A stretch of DNA of 6,389 nucleotides from Clostridia bacterium (lineage in GTDB: Bacteria > Bacillota > Clostridia > Oscillospirales > CAG-382): NCBI GenBank assembly GCA_900754535.1, contig CAAEDF010000206.1:1-6389 (forward strand), read 5' to 3'. Shown piece after piece: positions 1 through 5,204 of this stretch. Made by a program: the position numbers and the translations under genes. Positions within the stretch are counted from its first letter, which is position 1, and each line of letters starts with the position of its first letter. The notes beneath the pieces were generated by a model, which was given only the letters and a program-made list of their open reading frames with translations, was not told the DNA's origin and did not search any database.

Positions 1-72
1 CGAAGCGCGCACGAATTTGTCAAGCGCGCCCGCCGTTACGCCGCAGCCGAGCTCAATGGTTGCTTTTTTCAT
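1..72 (-). CDS. Partial gene at left edge, first 24 codons, unidentified
   Basis: An open frame starts with ATG at 72 and stays open to base 1. It reads MKKATIELGCGVTAGALDKF and then VRAS, so only the N-terminus is present. I do not recognise the family. The stretch is not a signal peptide: it has two lysines but no hydrophobic core, so a cytosolic protein is more likely. Support for a real gene comes from upstream: a near-perfect promoter at 153-181 points into it, and an AAAGGA ribosome binding site lies at 87-92. The spacing from that site to ATG is long (14 nt). An in-frame GTG at 84 would add four residues but sits only 2 nt from the same site, too close. I therefore prefer the ATG. A 13-nt palindrome fills the gap between binding site and start. 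The gene is divergent from the plus-strand gene at 525. Confidence 0.6.
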   Translation of the reverse strand, partial: MKKATIELGCGVTAGALDKFVRAS

Positions 73-74
73 AA

Positions 75-92
75 ACAGTGTCACTGTCCTTT
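75..92 (-). promoter_or_regulatory. Ribosome binding site with an intervening palindrome before the left-edge gene
   Basis: On the minus strand AAAGGA (92 to 87) is followed by the palindrome ACAGTGACACTGT (87 to 75) and then TT and ATG. The palindrome has 6-bp arms around one central base. As RNA it could fold into a 5-bp stem with a 3-nt loop, which would bring the binding site close to the ATG and compensate for the 14-nt linear spacing. As DNA it could be a small operator. The dyad is seen directly; either role is an inference. Confidence 0.4.
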
Positions 93-105
93 CGGTGTGC
101 TTGCA

Positions 106-139
106 CGGCGCCGCCCGGTGTGTGCTGTGCCCGGCGCCG
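106..139 (-). promoter_or_regulatory. GC-rich inverted repeat in the leader of the left-edge gene
   Basis: The octamer CGGCGCCG occurs at 106-113 and again at 132-139. It is its own reverse complement, so the two copies form an 8-bp stem with an 18-nt loop. It lies inside the predicted untranslated leader (about 146 to 73) and could form a stable RNA hairpin about 15 nt upstream of the ribosome binding site. No U-run follows it, so it is not an intrinsic terminator. No known riboswitch or T-box consensus is recognisable. Confidence 0.35.
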
Positions 140-152
140 TCCGCCGCTGTGG

Positions 153-181
153 ATTATACCATAAATCGAGGGATTTTTCAA
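153..181 (-). promoter_or_regulatory. Sigma-A/sigma-70 type promoter for the left-edge gene
   Basis: Read on the minus strand, a TTGAAA -35 box (181 to 176), a 17-nt spacer and a perfect TATAAT -10 box (158 to 153) are present. TGG directly before the -10 box gives the extended TGn element. Transcription should begin near 146, leaving a leader of about 74 nt before the ATG at 72. It is divergent from the promoter at 401-429. Confidence 0.85.
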
Positions 182-381
182 TCGGTTTTTGCTTCTGATA
201 CCATTTTTGTCTTTGGATCTGCAGCAGATGTGCCGCAATTCTCATGCCGGACGGTTGATCCTCCCGTCTGCTTTGCACGGCGGCTTGCACGGCGGCTTGA
301 ATGTGCAGCGGGGCTTCCCCGTTTGCCGCTTCTTTTATGCCTTTGCAATGCATCGGATGTAAACCGGCCTTAAAAACGCCG
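182..381. other. Middle of the divergent intergenic region, no convincing gene
   Basis: This stretch lies between the two outward-facing promoters. Open frames crossing it lack a usable ribosome binding site, run through the 153-181 promoter, and read as Arg/Gln/Pro-rich sequence without family resemblance. The only visible structures are a 12-bp tandem duplication at 273-296 and a 5-bp stem with a 3-nt loop (CGGGG-CTT-CCCCG, 309-321) that lacks a U-run. A small RNA cannot be excluded but nothing shows one. Confidence 0.6.
273..296. repeat. Two tandem copies of a 12-bp unit
   Basis: TTGCACGGCGGC is present twice in perfect tandem (273-284 and 285-296), followed by the first bases TTG of a third copy. 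Its first ten bases, TTGCACGGCG, recur at 101-110 inside the leader of the left-edge gene. It is non-coding as far as I can tell. It may be replication slippage, or binding sites for a regulator of the divergent promoters. Confidence 0.6.
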
Positions 382-400
382 ATATAATTTATAAATTTAT
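382..400 (+). promoter_or_regulatory. AT-rich UP-element-like tract
   Basis: Eighteen of the nineteen bases directly upstream of the -35 box at 401 appear to be A or T (ATATAATTTATAAATTTAT on the plus strand). This is the position and composition of an UP element contacted by the RNA polymerase alpha subunit. It contains a TATAAT-like word (383-388), but no good -35 box precedes that at the right distance, so I read the tract as promoter enhancement and not as a second promoter. Confidence 0.45.
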
Positions 401-429
401 TTGACATCTATTTACTTTGATGATATAAT
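401..429 (+). promoter_or_regulatory. Consensus sigma-A/sigma-70 promoter for the repeat membrane protein
   Basis: It has a perfect TTGACA -35 box (401-406), a 17-nt spacer and a perfect TATAAT -10 box (424-429), with TGA immediately before the -10 box as an extended element. Transcription is expected from about 436, giving an 85-90-nt leader before the ATG at 525. With full consensus boxes and an AT-rich upstream tract it should be strong and constitutive unless repressed. Confidence 0.92.
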
Positions 430-510
430 AAAAGAAAGCAAAATATCCGTGACTGCGCTGTTTGGTGCGCTTCGCGTATAAAATGCTGCTTGATATGATT
501 TTGTCTACAA

Positions 511-515
511 AGGAG
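511..515 (+). promoter_or_regulatory. Ribosome binding site that sets the start at 525
   Basis: AGGAG, within AAAGGAGAG, lies 9 nt before the ATG at 525. This selects that ATG over the upstream in-frame TTG at 462, which has no binding site and would place unrelated residues ahead of the protein. An out-of-frame ATG at 518 opens only a seven-codon frame and sits too close to the binding site. Confidence 0.85.
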
Positions 516-524
516 AGATGTCTC

Positions 525-1397
525 ATGTTCTGTTTGTCTAAGCTTCTTTGCCCGGATACCCCGGAAGGCGGCGTGCCGGAAAGACCGGAGGACGGGAACG
601 TGCCTTCGCAGCAGGCAGGCGATACGGCTACGGCCGGAGCGCAGACCCAAAGCCCTTCCGGCGCCGGTTGGGAACAGCAGTGCCGGGAGACCTGCGACGG
701 GCAGCCCGCTGCCGAAGCGCAGAACATATCCCCCGAAAATACTCAGCCCCTGCCTCAGCAGCCGCCGCAGTACGGCCAGCAGCCGCAGTACGGCCAGCAG
801 CCGCAGTACGGTCAGCAGCCGCAGTACGGTCAGCAGCCGCAGTACGGCCAGCAGCCATACGGCGGTTACGGTCAGCAGCCATACGGCGGTTACGGTCAGC
901 CGCAGTATGCGCCGCCTGCTGCGGGATTTTCGCAGAAACGCAATCCGGCAAAAAAGTGGATGATTACCGCGGCATGTCTGATGATACCGTTTGTGCTTAT
1001 TTTCTTCTTTGCATCGATTACGTTCGGAATCGCCGCGGCCGTTCCCGAAATATATGAAGATATCGATCAGGAGTTCGGGTACGGGCTGTACGGAAGCTTG
1101 GGCATAGACGATGTAATGAGTATCTTTTACGCGCTCCTCATAGTGTTCGTTGTCTTTTTCGTGCTTTCGCTCGTGAGCATGATAGTCCTGTTTGCGGCCA
1201 AGAAGAAAAGCTATTTCGGGCTGGTGCTGTCGCTTATACTTTTCCTGCTGTATACGCTATCGCTTTTGCGCTCCGTGCTTACGTTCTTCGAACCGTTCAT
1301 GTTTATCATCTTTATGGCGGCTGCCGCCGGAATTGCCTTCTCGATAGTGGGCCTTGCGTCCAAAGGAGAGCAGAACGTACAGTATTACGGGTTCTGA
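525..1397 (+). CDS. Membrane protein with QYGQQP-repeat N-terminal tail and four predicted TM segments
   Basis: The protein has 290 residues. Residues 1-81 are hydrophilic and rich in Pro, Gln, Glu and Ala, with cysteines at 3, 9, 53 and 57. Residues 82-127 are tandem low-complexity repeats: five QYGQQP units and two longer YGGYGQ-containing units. After a basic stretch (KRNPAKK, ending at 144) come four predicted membrane segments at about 146-173, 200-225, 233-257 and 258-279, with an acidic loop at 174-199 between the first two and a short tail ending in YYGF. There is no signal peptide, so the repeat tail is probably cytosolic. Many Gram-positive proteins join a Pro/Gln/Gly/Tyr-rich tail to a few membrane segments, often with a zinc ribbon in front. 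Here no canonical ribbon is seen. Function is unknown: a scaffold or envelope-associated role is only a guess. The gene is transcribed alone from the 401-429 promoter and ends at the terminator at 1444-1475. Confidence 0.9.
   Translation: MFCLSKLLCPDTPEGGVPERPEDGNVPSQQAGDTATAGAQTQSPSGAGWEQQCRETCDGQPAAEAQNISPENTQPLPQQPPQYGQQPQYGQQPQYGQQPQYGQQPQYGQQPYGGYGQQPYGGYGQPQYAPPAAGFSQKRNPAKKWMITAACLMIPFVLIFFFASITFGIAAAVPEIYEDIDQEFGYGLYGSLGIDDVMSIFYALLIVFVVFFVLSLVSMIVLFAAKKKSYFGLVLSLILFLLYTLSLLRSVLTFFEPFMFIIFMAAAAGIAFSIVGLASKGEQNVQYYGF
768..905 (+). repeat. In-frame tandem repeat: five 18-bp and two 24-bp units
   Basis: The 18-bp unit CAGTACGGCCAGCAGCCG (QYGQQP) occurs five times in a row (768-785, 786-803, 804-821, 822-839, 840-857). 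Copies differ only by C/T at one wobble position and a final G/A. Two 24-bp units with a YGGYGQ core follow (858-881 and 882-905). Both unit lengths are multiples of three, so gain or loss of copies would keep the reading frame. The near identity points to recent slippage or unequal recombination. Confidence 0.95.
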
Positions 1398-1443
1398 TAC
1401 CGGCCGGCAAAGCAATGATAACGATTTGTCGGTAACAACATGA

Positions 1444-1475
1444 AAAAAACCATCCGTTTGCACGGATGGTTTTTT
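1444..1475. terminator. Bidirectional intrinsic terminator between convergent genes
   Basis: A perfect inverted repeat has arms at 1444-1457 and 1462-1475. The core is ACCATCCG/CGGATGGT with a TTGC loop, and A6/T6 runs flank it. The T-run follows the hairpin on the plus strand and the matching run follows it on the minus strand, so it can end transcription of both the plus-strand gene (stop at 1397) and the minus-strand lipoprotein gene (stop at 1495). Confidence 0.95.
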
Positions 1476-1494
1476 GTTTGTCATATTGCTGTAA

Positions 1495-3270
1495 CTACGA
1501 CAGCGCTTTGAAGCCGTTATATGCGTTTATGTCCGATTGTCTGCTGAAATATATAAGCCTGCTGCCCATCTGGGCATCGGTCTTGCAGAAGCGCGTGTAG
1601 GTGTTGACGCCGCCGTTGCGGTCTGTTATATTGTCCTCGACCTGAACGTCAAAGGTGTACAGCACGCCGTTGATAAGCATGTTGTTCCATACGTGTCCGG
1701 AATATCCGCCGGAGACATTGTTCGTCTTGCCCTGAACATAATAGCAGTCCAGTCCTATCGCGCGCGTCATGACCATGAACGCGGCGGAATAATCGTGGCA
1801 GACGCCGGTGTTTGAAACAAGCACGTCGTACGCTCTCAGCATGACCTCGCGGTCCTGCGAGGCATAGCTGCGCCCGTCCAGCAGATACAGATAATCCGTC
1901 CAGTAATATGTACCTCTTCCGTATGAGACGTTGTCGATAAGATAGTCGTAAATGGCTCTTGTCTTGTCACAGGTCGTCATGCCGGGAGTGAATATCCTGT
2001 CAAATATGGAATCCACCAGAGAATCTATTTCCTCTATGCCCGTCCGCACCGGGTTGAGAGGGGCGGAATTGAGCACCGACCACACGTCCGTTGCGCCGCC
2101 GGACACCGCGTTCACATATACCACGCATTCGGCCTTTGCGCTGCCCGCTCTTGCGGTGACGGTCACCATCCCCGCCTTTTTCGCCTCCACACGGCCGCCG
2201 CTTGTCACGGTGGCGACCGTCGTGTCGGAAACCGACCACGAAACGCCGGCTCCGGACGAAACACTGGCGGAAAGCGTTACGGAAGTGCCTACGGTAAGCG
2301 ACACCGAGGTTTTGTTAAGCGTTATGGTACCGGCGGAGCCGGAAGAGTTCCCCCGCACCTCAAGCTGGCACGAAGCGCTTTTTCCGTCGGCCTGCGCGAC
2401 TATCTTTGCAAGGCCGGGGCCGACGGCTGTAACCACGCCGCCCGAAACCGTGACGACGCTCTCGTCCGTGCTCGACCATGTTACCTGCGCGCCTTCGGCA
2501 AATTCGGGGTACACCTCGGCTTTAAGGGTAAAGGTTTTCCCGATATCAAGGAGCACCGTGCGGTAGTTAAGCTTTACTTCCTCCACCCGTGCCGGAGAAA
2601 CTGATAGCTCGACGGATTCCGAAACACCGTTGGGCGCGCTCGCCGTAACGACGGCGCTTCCGGTGCCGGTGGCGGTTATTTTTCCGTTGACCACCGAGGC
2701 GACCGAGGTGTCGGAGCTTGTCCACACAAGAGTCGTATCCTGAACGTCGGACGGAAGCACCTTTGCGGTGACCTGCACGCTTTCGCCGACCGAAATCGAG
2801 AGGTTTTTATCGGAAAGGCTTATGCTTTCGACCTGACCGGATTTTATCTCAAACTGACACGTGGCGGTTTTCCCGCTTGAATCGGTGACCGTTATGTACG
2901 CAACGCCCGGGCCGACTGCGGTCACCACACCGTCGGAAACGGTGACTACGCTTTCGTCCGTACTGGACCATACGACGGAATTTTCGTCCGAACAGCCTGA
3001 AAGCGAAAGAGTAAAGCGCTTTTCGGGCTGAAGAATGACCGTCCGGTAATTAAGCTTTATGTCGTTTGCCTGGATCCCGGAAGGCTGAACTGCGGGCTGC
3101 TCGTTGTTCGCCGCGGGCAGCGTAACCGAGCCTCCGTCAGCCGCCTGATCCTCCGACGACATGCTTTGTTCGTTATTCAATATATTTTCTCCGCCGTCCG
3201 CCGCACAGGAAAAAAGCAAAAATGCGGCCGCAAAGGCGGAAGCAAGCACTGCTGCCATGCGGGATTTCAA
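1495..3270 (-). CDS. Predicted lipoprotein with four Big_2 Ig-like domains and a C-terminal transglutaminase-like domain
   Basis: The protein has 591 residues from the TTG at 3270. Residues 1-22 form a lipoprotein signal: basic MKSR, a hydrophobic Ala/Leu/Phe core, and lipobox LFSC with Cys22 as the lipidated residue. A polar linker (23-69) leads to four Big_2-like domains at about 70-145, 146-225, 231-306 and 315-388, each with the W-S/T-S-x-D-x-S-V-x-x-V type core and a G-x-A/G strand. Residues ~420-560 match the transglutaminase-like fold, with a plausible triad Cys491 (GVCHDYS), His526 (SGHVWN) and Asp541 (TFDVQ). The family includes protein cross-linking, deamidating and proteolytic enzymes, so the reaction is not settled. 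It should sit on the outer face of the membrane, with the Ig-like domains as a stalk or ligand-binding spacer. A further in-frame TTG at 3333 lies at the predicted transcription start and cannot be used. ATG at 3258 is possible but has no ribosome binding site. The gene lies downstream of the glycosyltransferase gene and has its own promoter. Confidence 0.93.
   Translation of the reverse strand: MKSRMAAVLASAFAAAFLLFSCAADGGENILNNEQSMSSEDQAADGGSVTLPAANNEQPAVQPSGIQANDIKLNYRTVILQPEKRFTLSLSGCSDENSVVWSSTDESVVTVSDGVVTAVGPGVAYITVTDSSGKTATCQFEIKSGQVESISLSDKNLSISVGESVQVTAKVLPSDVQDTTLVWTSSDTSVASVVNGKITATGTGSAVVTASAPNGVSESVELSVSPARVEEVKLNYRTVLLDIGKTFTLKAEVYPEFAEGAQVTWSSTDESVVTVSGGVVTAVGPGLAKIVAQADGKSASCQLEVRGNSSGSAGTITLNKTSVSLTVGTSVTLSASVSSGAGVSWSVSDTTVATVTSGGRVEAKKAGMVTVTARAGSAKAECVVYVNAVSGGATDVWSVLNSAPLNPVRTGIEEIDSLVDSIFDRIFTPGMTTCDKTRAIYDYLIDNVSYGRGTYYWTDYLYLLDGRSYASQDREVMLRAYDVLVSNTGVCHDYSAAFMVMTRAIGLDCYYVQGKTNNVSGGYSGHVWNNMLINGVLYTFDVQVEDNITDRNGGVNTYTRFCKTDAQMGSRLIYFSRQSDINAYNGFKALS
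1591..2013 (-). other. Transglutaminase-like catalytic domain
   Basis: This is the C-terminal domain of the lipoprotein, about residues 420-560. The order CxDYS, then GHVWN, then a TFDVQ strand follows the Cys-His-Asp layout of bacterial transglutaminase-like proteins. The upstream TRAIYDYLIDNVSY segment matches the helix that usually precedes the catalytic Cys in this superfamily. All three catalytic residues are present, so the domain looks active and not degenerate. Confidence 0.85.
2107..3063 (-). repeat. A-B-A'-B' duplication of Ig-like domain pairs in the lipoprotein
   Basis: Domain 1 (nt 2836-3063) and domain 3 (nt 2353-2580) share the words KLNYRTV, WSSTDESVVTVS and GVVTAVGPG almost unchanged. 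Domain 2 (2596-2835) and domain 4 (2107-2328) share the looser pattern of an SxSVG strand followed by V-x-x-S-D-T-x-V-A. Equivalent points in 1 and 3 are 161 residues apart, the length of two domains, so a two-domain unit probably duplicated. Domains 1 and 3 stayed far more alike than 2 and 4. Confidence 0.75.
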
Positions 3271-3279
3271 AAGGGATGA

Positions 3280-3283
3280 CCTC
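3280..3283 (-). promoter_or_regulatory. Ribosome binding site that decides the TTG start of the lipoprotein
   Basis: On the minus strand GAGG, within AAGCGAGG, lies 9 nt before the TTG at 3270. No such site precedes the ATG at 3258 at a workable distance. Starting at TTG also gives the signal peptide its usual positive N-region (MKSR), which fits independently. Confidence 0.6.
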
Positions 3284-3338
3284 GCTTTCGGACAGGTATC
3301 GACAATGCAAATACAGACGTTTTTTTGCACCAACCGAT

Positions 3339-3367
3339 ATTATATCACATTTTGACGGTATTGTAAA
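3339..3367 (-). promoter_or_regulatory. Sigma-A/sigma-70 type promoter for the lipoprotein gene
   Basis: On the minus strand it has TTTACA (3367 to 3362), a 17-nt spacer and TATAAT (3344 to 3339), with a TGA extended element before the -10 box. Transcription should begin near 3332, leaving a leader of about 60 nt before the TTG at 3270. It lies in the 131-nt gap after the glycosyltransferase gene and gives the lipoprotein expression independent of the upstream pair. Confidence 0.88.
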
Positions 3368-3401
3368 GACTTTTTTGTTGCATTTGCCGAAACGGCGATT
3401 T

Positions 3402-5132
3402 TTAAGGCTTAAAGGAAACGTATAAAAGGACCGAAGCAATACCGAAAAGGGCAACCGTGACATAAAGCGCATACGATACCGCGCGCCGCGCCCGCGTCCC
3501 TCCCGGGGATACGGCGCCGGGACGGTCGGTAAGCCCCAGGCCGAGGAACAGCGCGCCGATTACAGCAACGGGCACTATATATCTGAAGTCCTGCGTGCAG
3601 TCGTATGGATAGTCAAAGCAGAATTTTACGTAAAAGCCGATGAGCGACGCGTACAGGACGCCGAAGAACGCGCGCAGACCGCCGTCAAGAAAAGCGCTTT
3701 TTCTGAAAATAAACCTGAGCATATACACCAGTGCCGCCGCGGCAAGCAGGAGGTTGGCTATTGCCAGGATATAGGCGATGACGCTGAGCAGAGGCTCGGA
3801 TTTACCGGTGTAATACTCGCCGAAGACGGAGGTCTTCATAAGCGCAAGCGGTATATTGTATTCATAATGAGTGTATCCGTACCGTTCGCCGCGCGCCATC
3901 CACACATCCGCGGTGCGTATATCGAATATGCGTCTCCATGCGGGGTATTCGGCGATGTACTGAGGGCTTTTTTTGCTTATCACCGGAACGTACGTGATAG
4001 GTACGCCGCTTTTTATCAGGTTGCGCACTCCCCACCACAGCCCGAGAGGGAACGAGACCGCCGCAAACGCGGAAAATTGTGCGATAAGGCGGCCGAAAAG
4101 CCGGCTTTGAAAGAATTTGACGGCAAACAGCACCGCCACCGCGGGCGCGACCATGGCAACGGAAAGCTTTGTCATCATGCCCAGACCTATCGCCAGCGCA
4201 AGCCGGAGGATCCCCGACGTCGTGGGGTTCTTGTACCATTTTACGGCAAGCATCAGCGCGGTGAGCGAAAACAGCACCGAAAGCATATCGTTGTTCACGC
4301 TGCCGGCGAGTATGAAAAACGTGGGGTGCAAAGCAACAACGGCAAAGGCCGCCGTCAGCCCCTTTCCCTTTATTCCTACAAGTCCGAACAGCCTGCGTGC
4401 TACGATCATGGCGGCGGAGGAATAAAAAAGCGTAAGTATCTGAAGGTTTTCAAGCGCGCTGCCGTAAAATCCGTCGCCGAACAGCAGGGTCTGCACACGG
4501 AGCCAGAGCGCACTGATGATGTAGTGGAGCGGGGGATGGTAGTTCTGGTTCATACCGCTTGCCTTGACGGTCGGAAGCGAGCGGTTGTTGTAAATATATT
4601 CTATATACGGTATGTGCCCGTTGGTGCCGCCCGCGTCATGCTGACGTATGAGATGACCCGTAAGTATGACATATGCCGCACGCACCGCGAAACCGATTAT
4701 AAACAGCAGAAAGACCGCGCGCCGGGCAGTCAGCGTGCCTTCGGCTTTCCAGTAGGAACCGAGTGACGCCGCCACGCATACTCCGGCCACCGCCACACTC
4801 AGTCCGACATTGTGCATGAAAAGCATTATATAACACGTGATGACCGCATACAGTGCGCACATCAGCGCAAACGGCATGAAAGTTCGCCTGTCAAACGCAA
4901 GATAGGCCTTTGCCGCCAGAACGGTGAGGAGCACGATGACCGCGCCGAGAAATACCGTCTGCGGTATAAGCCCCACCGTCTTCCCGGACGGCAGATTGAA
5001 CGCGGTAAAGCACAGGCAGGCAAGCGCAAGCGTGATAAACGGGTGAGACCTTGCCGCATGTATCAGCGTATCGGAGATTCCGTTTTTCCGTTCCTTCTTT
5101 CCGTTGCCGTTGTTGCAGCATCCGTCCGTCAT
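3402..5132 (-). CDS. Polytopic membrane glycosyltransferase, GT-C / PMT-ArnT-like
   Basis: The protein has 576 residues and roughly 12-13 predicted membrane segments (about 30-46, 53-78, 86-106, 108-125, 139-158, then many from 230 onward, ending 551-573). The first large external loop has the GT-C signature: an acidic residue in QHDAGG (Asp166), then NYHPPLHY (199-204), the HPPL-type motif of PMT/ArnT-like enzymes. A late DFRYIVP motif (515-521) is also common in this group. Family members use a polyprenyl-phosphate-linked sugar and transfer it to a lipid, glycan or protein outside the membrane; the donor and acceptor here are unknown. The cytosolic N-terminus (1-20) is polar, with a Cys pair and several Asn and Lys. 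ATG at 5132 is preceded by a strong GGGGGAGG at 9-nt spacing. The gene lies 72 nt after the FAD-enzyme gene, most likely in one operon. Alternatives are a polymerase-like or other multi-pass glycan enzyme. Confidence 0.88.
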   Translation of the reverse strand: MTDGCCNNGNGKKERKNGISDTLIHAARSHPFITLALACLCFTAFNLPSGKTVGLIPQTVFLGAVIVLLTVLAAKAYLAFDRRTFMPFALMCALYAVITCYIMLFMHNVGLSVAVAGVCVAASLGSYWKAEGTLTARRAVFLLFIIGFAVRAAYVILTGHLIRQHDAGGTNGHIPYIEYIYNNRSLPTVKASGMNQNYHPPLHYIISALWLRVQTLLFGDGFYGSALENLQILTLFYSSAAMIVARRLFGLVGIKGKGLTAAFAVVALHPTFFILAGSVNNDMLSVLFSLTALMLAVKWYKNPTTSGILRLALAIGLGMMTKLSVAMVAPAVAVLFAVKFFQSRLFGRLIAQFSAFAAVSFPLGLWWGVRNLIKSGVPITYVPVISKKSPQYIAEYPAWRRIFDIRTADVWMARGERYGYTHYEYNIPLALMKTSVFGEYYTGKSEPLLSVIAYILAIANLLLAAAALVYMLRFIFRKSAFLDGGLRAFFGVLYASLIGFYVKFCFDYPYDCTQDFRYIVPVAVIGALFLGLGLTDRPGAVSPGGTRARRAVSYALYVTVALFGIASVLLYVSFKP

Positions 5133-5141
5133 GCTTTTTGA

Positions 5142-5149
5142 CCTCCCCC
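5142..5149 (-). promoter_or_regulatory. Very strong ribosome binding site of the glycosyltransferase gene
   Basis: GGGGGAGG on the minus strand lies 9 nt before the ATG at 5132 and fixes that start. The 72-nt gap between this gene and the upstream stop codon shows no -10/-35 pair and no hairpin with a U-run, which favours co-transcription with the FAD-enzyme gene. Confidence 0.8.
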
Positions 5150-5204
5150 AAAAGCGTAAGTCGTTCTTTAGGATAAAACCTCTGCCCCGTATGGACGGCT
5201 GCGT

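Noticed and set aside
309..321. Short CGGGG-CTT-CCCCG hairpin in the intergenic region
   Set aside because: A 5-bp stem with no U-run on either strand and no gene ending nearby. Probably chance.
17..373. Plus-strand open frame of about 118 codons at the left edge
   Set aside because: It overlaps the partial minus-strand gene, its promoter and its leader antisense. It has no promoter of its own and reads as Cys/Pro/Arg-rich noise.
81..407. Minus-strand open frame of about 108 codons across the intergenic region
   Set aside because: It has no ribosome binding site before its ATG at 407, runs straight through the 153-181 promoter and the leader hairpin, and its translation has no family resemblance.
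513..524. GAGA-GATG-TCTC mini-hairpin covering the ribosome binding site of the 525 gene
   Set aside because: Only four weak pairs, so it is unlikely to hold in the cell or to control translation.
548..1057. Alternative plus-strand frame with Ala/Arg repeats (AAAVRP) over the tandem repeat
   Set aside because: It is the shadow of the QYGQQP repeat in another frame. It has no ribosome binding site, and only the 525-1397 frame continues into clear membrane segments.
3384..3398. Possible terminator after the glycosyltransferase gene (GCCG-AAA-CGGC)
   Set aside because: The stem is only 4 bp of Watson-Crick pairs on the minus strand and is followed by an A-rich stretch, not a U-run. It is too weak to call, so read-through into the lipoprotein gene remains possible.
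3867..4766. Long plus-strand open frame opposite the glycosyltransferase gene
   Set aside because: It is an antisense shadow in GC-rich coding sequence, rich in Arg, His and Gly, with no promoter or ribosome binding site. The minus-strand frame has coherent membrane segments and family motifs.
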